Assembly (NCBI GenBank): GCA_947501625.1
Contig: CANMWN010000005.1
Span: forward strand, 1-64,000
Length of the DNA stretch: 64,000 nt
Origin: an uncultured Flavobacteriaceae bacterium
Lineage (GTDB): Bacteria > Bacteroidota > Bacteroidia > Flavobacteriales > Flavobacteriaceae
Direction: 5' to 3'
The translations under genes and the position numbers were made by a program. How positions within the stretch are numbered: position 1 is the first letter of the stretch; every line of letters begins with the position of its first letter. Below are positions 37,877 to 46,861 of the stretch, piece by piece. Under the pieces are notes generated by a model. It made no database searches. It was given only the letters and a program-made list of their open reading frames with translations, and was not told where the DNA came from.

Positions 37877-37906
37877 CCACTTTTTACCACTATTCTCCAC
37901 TTTGTT
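37877..37906 (-). promoter_or_regulatory. Probable MraZ operator: three 10-bp direct repeats
   Basis: On the minus strand three boxes with a GTGG core occur at exact 10-base spacing: AAAGTGGAGA, ATAGTGGTAA and AAAGTGGAAT (the CCAC complements end at 37900, 37890 and 37880). Known MraZ sites are GTGG- or AAAGTG-type repeats with 10-bp phasing upstream of mraZ. They lie where the -33 contact of the promoter would be, which suits autorepression. Found by reading; not tested. Confidence 0.75.
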
Positions 37907-38027
37907 GATAACTTTTACCATTTCAAATCAACAACAACACAAAGTTTTGACTTACAGATACTTACATTGATTTTAAAAAATTAATCTTCGATACTTCTAA
38001 AAAAATCGTATTTTGCTTTAAAATAGT

Positions 38028-38035
38028 TACATTTG
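38028..38035 (+). promoter_or_regulatory. Probable -7 box of the hydrolase-engB-pseudouridine synthase group
   Basis: TACATTTG fits TAnnTTTG, 26 bases before the ATG at 38062. Confidence 0.45.
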
Positions 38036-38061
38036 CGCAGAGCTAAATCAATGTTCGTTAC

Positions 38062-38826
38062 ATGAGTTATACATTAAAGAAAGAAGGGAAATTTAATTAT
38101 ATAGAAGAAGGTGAAGGTCAACCAATTGTGGTGCTTCACGGCTTGATGGGAGCTTTGAGTAACTTTGATGGAATTGTTTCTTATTTTTCCAAAAAAAATT
38201 ACAAAGTTCTTATTCCTGAATTGCCTTTATATACTTTGCCATTAATTAAAACTAATGTTAAAAGTTTATCTAAATATGTCAAAGAATTCATAAATCATAA
38301 AAAACTTGATCAAGTAATATTTTTAGGGAATTCTCTTGGCGGACACATTTCTTTATATTTCACTAAACATAATTTAGTAAATGTAAAAGCTCTTGTATTA
38401 ACTGGAAGTTCTGGTTTATACGAAAACTCAATGGGAAATACTTATCCAAAAAGAGGTAATTATGAATTTATTGAAGAAAAAGTTAAAGAAGTTTTCTACG
38501 ATCCAAAAGTTGCCACAAAAGAACTAGTTGATAATGTTTTTGCTATTGTAAACGATCGCATAAAAGCCATTAAAACTTTGTCAATTGCCAAGAGTGCAAT
38601 TCGACACAATATGGCTACTGACATACCAGACATGAAAGTTCCTGCATGCTTAATTTGGGGGAAACAAGACACTGTTACACCTCCTGAAGTTGCTGAAGAT
38701 TTTCATAAATTATTTTCAGATTCCGAACTTTTTTGGATAGATAAATGTGGTCATGCGCCAATGATGGAACATCCTGATGAGTTCAACTCTATACTAGAAG
38801 ATTGGTTTACTAAACGCTCGATTTAA
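38062..38826 (+). CDS. Alpha/beta hydrolase
   Basis: 254 residues with an alpha/beta-hydrolase fold: [12 protein letters not shown] (oxyanion region), the nucleophile elbow GNSLGG (Ser about residue 93), the acid in [15 protein letters not shown] and catalytic His in [13 protein letters not shown]. It would hydrolyse a small ester or similar bond, but the substrate is not shown. Its neighbours are housekeeping GTPase and RNA enzymes and give no clue. Directly followed by engB, with four bases between. Confidence 0.88.
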   Translation: MSYTLKKEGKFNYIEEGEGQPIVVLHGLMGALSNFDGIVSYFSKKNYKVLIPELPLYTLPLIKTNVKSLSKYVKEFINHKKLDQVIFLGNSLGGHISLYFTKHNLVNVKALVLTGSSGLYENSMGNTYPKRGNYEFIEEKVKEVFYDPKVATKELVDNVFAIVNDRIKAIKTLSIAKSAIRHNMATDIPDMKVPACLIWGKQDTVTPPEVAEDFHKLFSDSELFWIDKCGHAPMMEHPDEFNSILEDWFTKRSI

Positions 38827-38830
38827 AGTC

Positions 38831-39460
38831 GTGAAAATAAATACTGCACAATTTATCATTAGCAATACTGACGTTTCAAAATGTCCTATTGAACAAATTC
38901 CTGAATATGCTTTTATAGGCCGTTCAAATGTTGGAAAATCTTCATTAATCAACGCGCTAACTAACCATAAAAAACTGGCTAAAACCTCTGGAAAACCTGG
39001 AAAAACACAACTTATCAATCATTTTAAAATAAATGACGAGTGGTTTTTAGTTGATTTACCTGGATATGGATATGCGCAAGTTTCAAAATCAAAACGTAAA
39101 ACTTTTCAGCGTTTTATCAAAGACTATTTCTTAAAAAGAGAACAATTAGTTTGTTCGTTTGTATTAGTTGACTCTAGACACGAACCTCAAAAAATTGATT
39201 TAGAATTCATGCAATTTCTAGGCGAAAATGGCATTCCGTTTGGAATAATTTTTACTAAAGCCGACAAATTAGGAAGTTCGACACTTAATAAGAATGTGAC
39301 TAAATATAAAAAACAGTTACTCAAAACCTGGGAAAGTGTTCCTAATCACTTCATCACCTCATCAGAAACTGGAATGGGAAAAGAAGAAGTCTTAAAATTT
39401 ATTGAACAGGTTAACACCAATGTTGCCGATAAATTTAATAGAGAAACTACAGCCAACTAA
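38831..39460 (+). CDS. engB: Ribosome biogenesis GTPase YsxC/EngB
   Basis: 209 residues. G-domain motifs are [16 protein letters not shown] (G1), DLPGYGYA (G3) and TKADKL (G4). It helps the late assembly of the 50S subunit. The start is GTG at 38831, five bases after the hydrolase stop, giving [14 protein letters not shown]; no ATG is available before the P-loop. It is followed by the RluA-type gene five bases on, so the three genes form one transcript. Confidence 0.94.
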   Translation: MKINTAQFIISNTDVSKCPIEQIPEYAFIGRSNVGKSSLINALTNHKKLAKTSGKPGKTQLINHFKINDEWFLVDLPGYGYAQVSKSKRKTFQRFIKDYFLKREQLVCSFVLVDSRHEPQKIDLEFMQFLGENGIPFGIIFTKADKLGSSTLNKNVTKYKKQLLKTWESVPNHFITSSETGMGKEEVLKFIEQVNTNVADKFNRETTAN

Positions 39461-39465
39461 AAACA

Positions 39466-40152
39466 ATGCGTTCTTCTAAAGATAATTTACAGGTTTTACA
39501 TGAAGACAATCACATTATTATTGTCAACAAGCGCGCAGGCGATATAACTCAAGGAGACAAAACTGGAGACACTCCTCTTAGTGAAGTTGTAAAACGCTAT
39601 ATTAAAGACAAATACAACAAACCAAACAATGTATATTTAGGTGTTGTTCATAGGCTTGACCGACCAACTTCTGGGATTATAATTTTTGCTAAAACTTCCA
39701 AAGCATTGGAGCGCTTGAACAAAATGCTACGCGAAAAACAAATCAATAAAACGTATTGGGCAATTGTAAAAAACAGACCGCAAAAAAGCCAAGACACACT
39801 CATAAATTTTTTGAGAAAGAATCCAAAAAACAATAAATCAACTGCTTATAATAAAGAAAGTAAAGACACTAAAAAAGCAATACTTCATTACAAAGCGATT
39901 AAAGATTTGGATAATTATTCTTTATTAGAAATTGACTTAGAAACAGGAAGACACCATCAAATTCGTTGTCAATTATCGAACATTGGTTCGCCAATAAAAG
40001 GAGATTTAAAATATGGTTTTGACCGAAGCAATAAAGACGGAAGTATTCATTTACACGCTCGTAAGATTGAATTTATTCATCCTGTAAATAAAGAAACAAT
40101 TAAGATTACCGCTCCAACTCCTGAAGATGCTATTTGGAAGGCTTGTGATTAA
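39466..40152 (+). CDS. RluA-family pseudouridine synthase
   Basis: 228 residues. The active-site motif VVHRLDRPTSGIIIFAK contains the catalytic Asp (HRLDR), and the later GRHHQIRCQLSNIGSPI motif is typical of the RluA family. There is no N-terminal S4 domain visible, so it is a compact member. It isomerises a uridine in 23S rRNA or tRNA; the exact base is not determined by these motifs. Confidence 0.93.
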   Translation: MRSSKDNLQVLHEDNHIIIVNKRAGDITQGDKTGDTPLSEVVKRYIKDKYNKPNNVYLGVVHRLDRPTSGIIIFAKTSKALERLNKMLREKQINKTYWAIVKNRPQKSQDTLINFLRKNPKNNKSTAYNKESKDTKKAILHYKAIKDLDNYSLLEIDLETGRHHQIRCQLSNIGSPIKGDLKYGFDRSNKDGSIHLHARKIEFIHPVNKETIKITAPTPEDAIWKACD

Positions 40153-40169
40153 AATACAACTATTGAGTA

Positions 40170-40317
40170 TTGTATAATTTATTTATCTTGTTTGTGTATG
40201 ATTTCGTTGCGTGTTTCAGTAAATAATTTAGCAAATACAAACCAAATAGAAAATCCGCGAGAATTTTCAGAAGTAGGCGAAAACAAGTAATTACTAATTG
40301 CAATTGTTGTGTTTTCG
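40170..40317. repeat. Possible dispersed intergenic repeat next to the DUF6090 gene
   Basis: No gene is supported here. The block includes ATTGCAATTG near 40297 and a run of sequence that resembles, from memory only, intergenic repeats in other Flavobacteriaceae genomes. It is not a self-evident repeat inside this window. Confidence 0.3.
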
Positions 40318-41061
40318 TTATTTTTTCAGTTCGTCATTTATAAGTATTGTAATCTCATCCATATCTAATAAGATTCTCTTAAACCTGTTAAGGCTATAAT
40401 TTTCAGATAATACTTTCCGATAGAGAGAGGATTCTAATGCAAGAATCATTTGTATTTTTCGATTTTCCTCAAATATCCATTCCAATAATTTGGGTTGATT
40501 ATTTATTTCCGAAATCAATCTCGTGCTACCATAAAATCTATTTGCGTAATTGAGAGCTTCTAAAGCCATGGCATCATTAGCTTTGGAAACATTTTCTGTT
40601 TGTTCTATATATTTTTGTAAACTAATTAATTTTTTACGTATGAAAGGTGGTATTAATTTGATATCACCAGCATTCTGAAGGGTTGAAATTGTGTTAGATT
40701 GAAATTGAACAGTTGTAATATTCGTATACGCACTACCAATATTACCTATTATTTTCGTTGTTGGTAGATTTTCTTGCTTAAATGCCTCCATGTAAGTTTC
40801 ATACTTTATAAGGCTAGAGTCTAATGAATTTGAAGATTCTTCTATATATTTTTTATCTTTATCAAAACCTTTTAATAACTGTTCGTAATAAACCTGTTTT
40901 AAATTTTCAGTTTTTCTTTCATCATTGAGATTGTTCAGTTGTAAGGCAATTAAAATTCCTAGAACAACAAGGATAATTTCACCGATGGCATACTTAAGAT
41001 ACTTTCCAGTTTTGCCTTCTGAAAGCAAGTTTTGTCTAATTTTTCTAAAGAATTTTATCAT
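40318..41061 (-). CDS. DUF6090 family membrane protein
   Basis: 247 residues. The N-terminus MIKFFRKIRQNLLSEGKTG is followed by one strong transmembrane helix (about 24-42: YAIGEIILVVLGILIALQL) with the NLNDER motif after it. These are the family hallmarks of DUF6090, found in Bacteroidetes, often in several copies per genome. The rest is helical and probably lies in the periplasm. Function is unknown. No operon partner is visible. Confidence 0.85.
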   Translation of the reverse strand: MIKFFRKIRQNLLSEGKTGKYLKYAIGEIILVVLGILIALQLNNLNDERKTENLKQVYYEQLLKGFDKDKKYIEESSNSLDSSLIKYETYMEAFKQENLPTTKIIGNIGSAYTNITTVQFQSNTISTLQNAGDIKLIPPFIRKKLISLQKYIEQTENVSKANDAMALEALNYANRFYGSTRLISEINNQPKLLEWIFEENRKIQMILALESSLYRKVLSENYSLNRFKRILLDMDEITILINDELKK

Positions 41062-41204
41062 TGGTTAGCGATTTCTAGTAATGAAGTATAATGCTTAAAA
41101 TAAGGTTTTGTTTTAATAAATTTTATCGTCCAATATGTAAAGTTAGTGAAAACTAATCGGAAAGTCAAGCCTTACAACTTGTAGATTGAAACTTTCAATA
41201 TATA

Positions 41205-42803
41205 CTACTTTCTTACAAAATTAGACATTGGATTCTCCAACAAGTCATTCATCACTTTGTTATTCAATTCACCATCCTTAAACGCCACCATCGTACGAAT
41301 AGAAAACGAACGCAACGCATCATGTACACTCAAGGTACTTACGGCAGAGTCTTTACGCCCTACAAACGGATACACATCTGGTCCTCGTTGGCACTTACTG
41401 TTAATATTCACTCTACACACTTGATTTACCAAACCATCAATCAATGGCGCTAACGCATCATCATCATTACTAAACAAACTTACTTGCTGTCCGTAATTGG
41501 AATCAGAAATATAATCTAAAGGTTCATTAATATCTTTAAACGAAGTGATTGGCACTACTGGACCAAACTGCTCTTCATGAAACACATTCATTGATGTGTT
41601 TGTTGGAAATAATACAGCAGGATACACAAAACTCGCAATAGCATTACCGCCATTTTCGTTAATTATTTTTGCTCCTTTAGACCTAGCATCATCAATCAAT
41701 TCTTTTAAATATGTTGGCTTGTCTGGTTCAGGAAGTGGTGTTAAATTCACATCTTTCTCCCAAGGTAAACCAAACTTTAATTTAGAAACCTCAGCAACAA
41801 ACTTCTCGTTAAATTCATCCACAATATCTTGATGCACAAATATTATTTTTATTGCGGTGCAACGTTGTCCATTGAATGCCAAAGATCCATTCACACATTC
41901 TTTTACTGCCAAATCCAAATCACAATCTGGCAATACAATTGCTGCGTTTTTTGCTTCTAAACCAAACACCAATCGCAACCTGTTTTGTTTAGGATGCAAT
42001 CCTTGTATCGCATTTGCAGTTTTACTATTTCCAATAAGCGCTAAAACATTAACTTTTCCAGTTTTCATGATTGGAGTTACCAATGTTCTTCCACTACCAT
42101 ACATGAAATTTACCACTCCTTTTGGAAAGCATTTTTGAAAGGCTTTTAACAAAGGCTCTAACAATAAAATACCGTATTTAGCAGGTTTAAAAATGGTAGT
42201 GTTTCCAGTTATCAACGCAGGAATCAACAAACAAAAAGTTTCGTTCAACGGATAATTATAGGGAGCCAAGCACAACACTACTCCTAAAGGTGCTCTTCTA
42301 ATTTGAGCATAAACTCCGTCATGAAAATGAATTTCAGAATCTTCAGCATTCATCTTTTTTAAATCCTGAATTGTATCTTCAATATATTCAATGGTCCTAT
42401 CAAATTCATTGCAAGCATCATTGTATGATTTGCCAATTTCCCACATCAACAGTTTTACAACCTCATCACGTGTTTCAAGCATCATTTTAGAAAATTCTTG
42501 AATACAATGTATACGTTCTTCAACCTTCATCATTGGCCATTCGCCTCTCCCTTTGTCATACGCTCTACTAGCTGCATCTAAAGCTTCTAAAGCATTTTTT
42601 TCTCCCATATTTGGAATAGAACCAATTAATTTTTGCTCCAACTCTCCATTTTTTTGCTCACAAATTGCTGCATAAACATTGGTGATTTCTCCACTCCATG
42701 TATTTATTTCTCCATCCATCAAATATGTTTTTTGATGAATTGGGTTATTTATTTGAAATTCTTTTGGAATATCAGTATTCAAAAAAATATGTTCTATCGC
42801 CAT
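41205..42803 (-). CDS. NADP-dependent non-phosphorylating glyceraldehyde-3-phosphate dehydrogenase (GapN-like)
   Basis: 532 residues of the aldehyde dehydrogenase superfamily. Visible motifs are [29 protein letters not shown] (cofactor site; read as separate short parts), [14 protein letters not shown] (catalytic Glu) and [10 protein letters not shown] (catalytic Cys, the GapN form of the site). GapN oxidises glyceraldehyde 3-phosphate to 3-phosphoglycerate and makes NADPH, bypassing the ATP-forming glycolytic steps. The GAPN subfamily call rests on RCTA and length, so a general ALDH is the alternative. It is transcribed alone, with a TAnnTTTG box at 42827-42834. Confidence 0.78.
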   Translation of the reverse strand: MAIEHIFLNTDIPKEFQINNPIHQKTYLMDGEINTWSGEITNVYAAICEQKNGELEQKLIGSIPNMGEKNALEALDAASRAYDKGRGEWPMMKVEERIHCIQEFSKMMLETRDEVVKLLMWEIGKSYNDACNEFDRTIEYIEDTIQDLKKMNAEDSEIHFHDGVYAQIRRAPLGVVLCLAPYNYPLNETFCLLIPALITGNTTIFKPAKYGILLLEPLLKAFQKCFPKGVVNFMYGSGRTLVTPIMKTGKVNVLALIGNSKTANAIQGLHPKQNRLRLVFGLEAKNAAIVLPDCDLDLAVKECVNGSLAFNGQRCTAIKIIFVHQDIVDEFNEKFVAEVSKLKFGLPWEKDVNLTPLPEPDKPTYLKELIDDARSKGAKIINENGGNAIASFVYPAVLFPTNTSMNVFHEEQFGPVVPITSFKDINEPLDYISDSNYGQQVSLFSNDDDALAPLIDGLVNQVCRVNINSKCQRGPDVYPFVGRKDSAVSTLSVHDALRSFSIRTMVAFKDGELNNKVMNDLLENPMSNFVRK

Positions 42804-42826
42804 TAAAAAAGAAATTTACTTACAAA

Positions 42827-42834
42827 CAAATTTA
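42827..42834 (-). promoter_or_regulatory. Probable -7 box of the GapN-like gene
   Basis: Minus-strand TAAATTTG fits TAnnTTTG, 23 bases before the ATG. There is no clear -33 box. Confidence 0.4.
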
Positions 42835-42919
42835 GACCAAAAAAATCAGTGTTCCTACTTTTTGACTATTGATTTAAAAAATTGAATTTCTCTTTTTCTA
42901 TTTTTCGTATTTTCACAAA

Positions 42920-43654
42920 ATGAAAAAAAATCAAAAACTAATTGATGCTATCAACTATCGAAGATCTGTTCGTGTATATGATGAGAGTAAAGAAATTGAT
43001 TCAGAAATTGTAAAAAAATGTATTGAAAAGGCAACTTTGGCTCCCAACAGTAGCAATATGCAACTTTGGGAATTTTATCATATCACTTCAAAAGATATTT
43101 TAGAAAAAATGACCGAAGCTTGTTTGGGACAAAATGCTGCAAAAACCGCTAAAGAAATGGTGGTAGTTGTTGTTCGAAAAGATTTGTGGAAAAAACGAGT
43201 TAAAACACATCGCAACTATTTGGAAAGCATTTTTGGAATAAAATTAAAAAGTGACTATACAACTAGAGAGCGATTTGCACTGAATTATTACAATAAAATA
43301 ATGCCTTTTGTGTATTCAGAATTTTTAGGGATATTAGGTTTTTTCAAATATATTTTTAGTTGGATTACTGGTTTATTCAAACCAACTTACCGACAATTAA
43401 GAAATTCGGATATGAGAATTGTAGCACATAAAAGTGCTGGTCTCGCTGCTCAAACTTTTATGTTAAGTATGGCTGCCGAAGGTTATGACACTTGTCCAAT
43501 GGAAGGCTCTGATACGCTGAGAATTAAAAAAATATTAAATTTGCCTTATAGTTCCGAAATTAATATGGTAGTATCTTGCGGCATAAGAAAACCTGAAGGC
43601 GTTTATGGCGAACGTTTCAGAATTCCTTTTGAAGAAGTTTATACGCAAGTGTAA
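42920..43654 (+). CDS. Nitroreductase-family flavoprotein
   Basis: 244 residues. The N-terminal INYRRSVRVYD and TLAPNSSNMQLWEF stretches form the FMN-binding core; LAAQTFMLSMAAEGYDTCPMEG follows. Enzymes of this fold reduce nitro compounds or quinones with NAD(P)H. The middle insertion (about residues 90-150) includes a hydrophobic IFSWITGLF segment. Substrate unknown. It is expressed apart from the next gene, which has its own TAnnTTTG box. Confidence 0.87.
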   Translation: MKKNQKLIDAINYRRSVRVYDESKEIDSEIVKKCIEKATLAPNSSNMQLWEFYHITSKDILEKMTEACLGQNAAKTAKEMVVVVVRKDLWKKRVKTHRNYLESIFGIKLKSDYTTRERFALNYYNKIMPFVYSEFLGILGFFKYIFSWITGLFKPTYRQLRNSDMRIVAHKSAGLAAQTFMLSMAAEGYDTCPMEGSDTLRIKKILNLPYSSEINMVVSCGIRKPEGVYGERFRIPFEEVYTQV

Positions 43655-43681
43655 ATTTCACTTTTAACAACAAATTATTAC

Positions 43682-43689
43682 TACTTTTG
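43682..43689 (+). promoter_or_regulatory. Probable -7 box of the glycan gene group
   Basis: TACTTTTG fits TAnnTTTG, 16 bases before the first of three ATG codons at 43706. Confidence 0.45.
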
Positions 43690-43705
43690 TTTCGATTTAA
43701 TAAAA

Positions 43706-44863
43706 ATGATGATGAAAAAAATCCAAATGGTTGACCTTAAAGGTCAGTATGAAAAAATAAAATCAGAAGTTGATGCTTCTATTCAAGAAGTACTTGATTC
43801 CAACGCATATATTAATGGACCAAAGGTTCATGAATTTCAAAAAAATCTAGAAGAGTATCTAGATGTAAAACATGTAATTCCATGTGCAAACGGAACAGAC
43901 GCATTGCAAATTGCAATGATGGGACTTGGCTTAGAGCAAGGAGATGAAGTTATTACTGTTGATTTTACTTTTGCCGCTACTGTTGAAACCATTGCACTTT
44001 TAAAACTAACTCCTGTATTGATTGATGTTGAAAGAGACACTTTTAATATGGATATCGACGCTCTTAAAAAAGCAATCAACTCAAAAACCAAGGCAATAAT
44101 TCCTGTGCATTTATTTGGTCAATGCGCTAATATGGAGGCGATTATGGAAATTGCAAATGAGCACAATCTTTATGTTATTGAAGATACTGCTCAAGCAATA
44201 GGTGCAAATTATACTTATTCAGATGGAACTAAGAAAAAAGCAGGAACGATTGGAAATGTGGGAACTACCTCATTTTTTCCTTCAAAAAATTTAGGCTGCT
44301 ATGGAGATGGCGGCGCTATTTTTACCAACGATGACGATTTAGCGCATACTATAAGAGGAATGGTAAATCATGGAATGTATAAACGTTATTACCATGATGT
44401 GATTGGTGTTAACTCAAGATTGGACAGTATTCAAGCGGCAATATTAGATATCAAATTAAAACATCTTGATGCATATTGTGATGCACGAAGAAAAGCTGCA
44501 AATTATTACAATACAGCATTTGCAAATCATCCAAATATTATTACTCCTACACCAAAAAATTGCGAAGGAGGAATTTGCTCAACCTGTGATTGTCATGTCT
44601 ACCATCAATATACATTACAAATAAAAAATGCTGATAGAAATAAATTGCATCAACATTTATTGGACAAAAATATTCCAAATGCAATTTATTATCCAGTCCC
44701 TTTACACAGTCAAAAAGCTTATGCTGATGAACGGTATAACGAAGATGATTTTACCATAACAAATGAATTGATAAATACAGTTATTTCATTACCTATGCAC
44801 ACTGAATTTGAAGAAGATCAATTAGAATATATCACACAAACTATTTTAAATTTCTTAAAGTAA
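43706..44863 (+). CDS. DegT/DnrJ/EryC1/StrS-family sugar aminotransferase
   Basis: 385 residues. A PLP enzyme of fold type I: IPCANGTDALQIAMMGLG, DEVITVDFTFAATVETI, VIEDTAQAIGA (Asp binding PLP nitrogen) and the Schiff-base Lys in FFPSKNLG. It transaminates a keto-sugar nucleotide, supplying an amino sugar for surface glycan. The stretch at about residues 285-302 contains CEGGICSTCDCHVYHQY, with four Cys and a nearby His, which looks like a metal or redox site not found in typical members. Three ATG codons in a row (43706, 43709, 43712) make the exact start uncertain. Followed by galE 10 bases later. Confidence 0.88.
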   Translation: MMMKKIQMVDLKGQYEKIKSEVDASIQEVLDSNAYINGPKVHEFQKNLEEYLDVKHVIPCANGTDALQIAMMGLGLEQGDEVITVDFTFAATVETIALLKLTPVLIDVERDTFNMDIDALKKAINSKTKAIIPVHLFGQCANMEAIMEIANEHNLYVIEDTAQAIGANYTYSDGTKKKAGTIGNVGTTSFFPSKNLGCYGDGGAIFTNDDDLAHTIRGMVNHGMYKRYYHDVIGVNSRLDSIQAAILDIKLKHLDAYCDARRKAANYYNTAFANHPNIITPTPKNCEGGICSTCDCHVYHQYTLQIKNADRNKLHQHLLDKNIPNAIYYPVPLHSQKAYADERYNEDDFTITNELINTVISLPMHTEFEEDQLEYITQTILNFLK

Positions 44864-44873
44864 AAAGCGTACT

Positions 44874-45881
44874 ATGAAAAAGATACTAGTTACTGGAGGG
44901 TTAGGCTACATTGGCTCACACACTGTGGTAGAATTACAAAACGAGGGTTTTGAAGTTGTTATTATTGACAACCTTTCCAATACAACTATTGAGGTTTTAG
45001 ACAGAATTACTTCAATAACTGGAATCAAACCAGAATTTGAACAGATAGATCTAAAAAATAAGAAAGACGTACAGCAATTTTTTAAAAATTATTCGATTGA
45101 TGGCGTTATACATTTTGCAGCCTCAAAAGCAGTAGGAGAAAGTGTTGAAGAACCCTTAATGTATTACGAAAACAATATTGCAACATTAACATATTTATTA
45201 CAAGAAATGAATGCAAACAATGTTCGCAATTTTATCTTTAGTTCTTCTTGTACTGTTTACGGTCAAGCAGACAAATTACCAATTACTGAAGATGCACCTA
45301 CAAAACCTGCTGAATCTCCTTATGGAGCAACCAAAAAAATGGGCGAGATTATTATTGAAGACACTAGCAAAGTAACAGGTTTAAGAGCAATTGCTTTACG
45401 TTATTTTAATCCAATTGGCGCACATAAAAGTGCCAAAATTGGTGAATTGCCAATTGGTGTTCCCCAAAATTTAATTCCTTATGTTGTGCAAACTGCTGCT
45501 GGAATACGTGAATGTCTTTCAGTCTTTGGTGACGATTATAACACTCCTGACGGAACAGCAATTCGAGACTATATTCATGTAGTAGATTTAGCCAAAGCTC
45601 ATATTGCAGCTTTAAACCGACTTCTTGAAAATAAAAACAAAGCGAATTGTGAATTTTTCAATATTGGTACTGGAAAAGGAAGTTCGGTATTGGAAGTTGT
45701 AAATGCTTTTGAAAAAGCCACAGGAAAAAATGTTAACTACAAGATTGTTGACAGACGTGCTGGTGATATTACTGCTGCTTATGCTAACACAAGTCTTGCA
45801 AATAAAGAATTGGGCTGGAAAGCAGAATTGGATCTTGAAGAAGCATTAAGAAGTTCTTGGAAATGGCAGGAGAGTTTATAA
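44874..45881 (+). CDS. galE: UDP-glucose 4-epimerase
   Basis: 335 residues, short-chain dehydrogenase fold. Motifs are LVTGGLGYIGSHTVVEL (NAD-binding), the FSSSCTVYGQ region with the catalytic Ser/Thr, and SPYGATKKMGE with the catalytic Tyr and Lys (YxxxK). It interconverts UDP-glucose and UDP-galactose for glycan synthesis. It lies between the sugar aminotransferase and the sulfotransferase, which supports a glycan role. Confidence 0.93.
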   Translation: MKKILVTGGLGYIGSHTVVELQNEGFEVVIIDNLSNTTIEVLDRITSITGIKPEFEQIDLKNKKDVQQFFKNYSIDGVIHFAASKAVGESVEEPLMYYENNIATLTYLLQEMNANNVRNFIFSSSCTVYGQADKLPITEDAPTKPAESPYGATKKMGEIIIEDTSKVTGLRAIALRYFNPIGAHKSAKIGELPIGVPQNLIPYVVQTAAGIRECLSVFGDDYNTPDGTAIRDYIHVVDLAKAHIAALNRLLENKNKANCEFFNIGTGKGSSVLEVVNAFEKATGKNVNYKIVDRRAGDITAAYANTSLANKELGWKAELDLEEALRSSWKWQESL

Positions 45882-45900
45882 GTCACTTAAAACTCTTAAA

Positions 45901-46857
45901 ATGAGAATCAAAAATTTAGTCAAAAGTATATTATCAAAACTTCATACTCATAAAAAGACTAAATCTGATATTTACATTTTCACACTTCCTAGAGCAGGTT
46001 CAACTTTACTTGCCGAAATTTTAAATACCGATAGCACTTACAAATTAGCAAGTGAATCTCTTGCTTTAAACAACGACAATAAAGAAATTTTAAAAAACTA
46101 TTTTCAGGAAGATTTCTTAGTGGAAAGATATACTGATTTATCTTCTATAGAGTTAGAAAGATTGCTTAATTACTATTCTGATTTATCTCAAGGAAAAACT
46201 TGGAATAGTTATTATTGGTCTGATTTATTTAAACCAACTCATAAATTCAAAACATCTAGAACGATTTTTAAAACTCATAAAATCACATATCATTATGATC
46301 ATTTTATGAGTCATTTTAAAGACGATTTTGGCATTTACTTATTAAGAAACCCAATTTCACACAGTTTATCACGAATGAATTTAAACTGGGATTCTTATAT
46401 AGCTTTATATGCAGCTTCAAATAGAATAAGTAACTTACTAACCAACAGAGCAAAAAACAAAATTGAGCAAATAGTTGAAAATAGTTCAACTTTAGAGAAA
46501 TTTGTAACAAGTTGGTGCTTAGAAAATTATATTTTGCTCCATCACTATAAAAACAAAAATTTACCTTCCAACCTAATTGTTCTTAAATACGAAGAACTTC
46601 TAATAAATTCTGAACAAACGATTAAAAATCTATGCAGCAAAGTAAATTTAGACTACAATCCAAATATGTTTAAATGCATCAATTTACCTTCGAGTGGAAT
46701 TGTTCACAGCACAACTGAAACAAAAAATCAAATTGAATCGGGAAATAAAAACTATTTAGTCAATAGATGGAAAGATAAAGTAGACCCTGAAATGAGAGAA
46801 AAAATAAAAGACATTCTTAAAAGTTTTGATATTTCTCTTTATTTAGATGAACTATAG
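45901..46857 (+). CDS. Sulfotransferase-family protein
   Basis: 318 residues. The 5'-phosphosulfate-binding loop is visible as FTLPRAGSTLLAEIL (about residues 27-41), and the 3'-phosphate-binding segment as LLRNPISHSLSRMN. Later residues are helical. It would transfer sulfate from PAPS to a hydroxyl group; given its position after galE, a sugar chain is the likely acceptor (inference). The acceptor cannot be told from the sequence. No PAPS synthesis gene is nearby. Confidence 0.8.
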   Translation: MRIKNLVKSILSKLHTHKKTKSDIYIFTLPRAGSTLLAEILNTDSTYKLASESLALNNDNKEILKNYFQEDFLVERYTDLSSIELERLLNYYSDLSQGKTWNSYYWSDLFKPTHKFKTSRTIFKTHKITYHYDHFMSHFKDDFGIYLLRNPISHSLSRMNLNWDSYIALYAASNRISNLLTNRAKNKIEQIVENSSTLEKFVTSWCLENYILLHHYKNKNLPSNLIVLKYEELLINSEQTIKNLCSKVNLDYNPNMFKCINLPSSGIVHSTTETKNQIESGNKNYLVNRWKDKVDPEMREKIKDILKSFDISLYLDEL

Positions 46858-46861
46858 AATA

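Noticed and set aside
40153-40317. Short protein remnant in the gap before the DUF6090 gene
   Set aside because: No frame shows clear family similarity; kept only as a possible repeat.
41185-41199. ATTGAAA-c-TTTCAAT palindrome beside the GapN-like gene stop
   Set aside because: Short, no T-run at the expected place; too weak to call a terminator.
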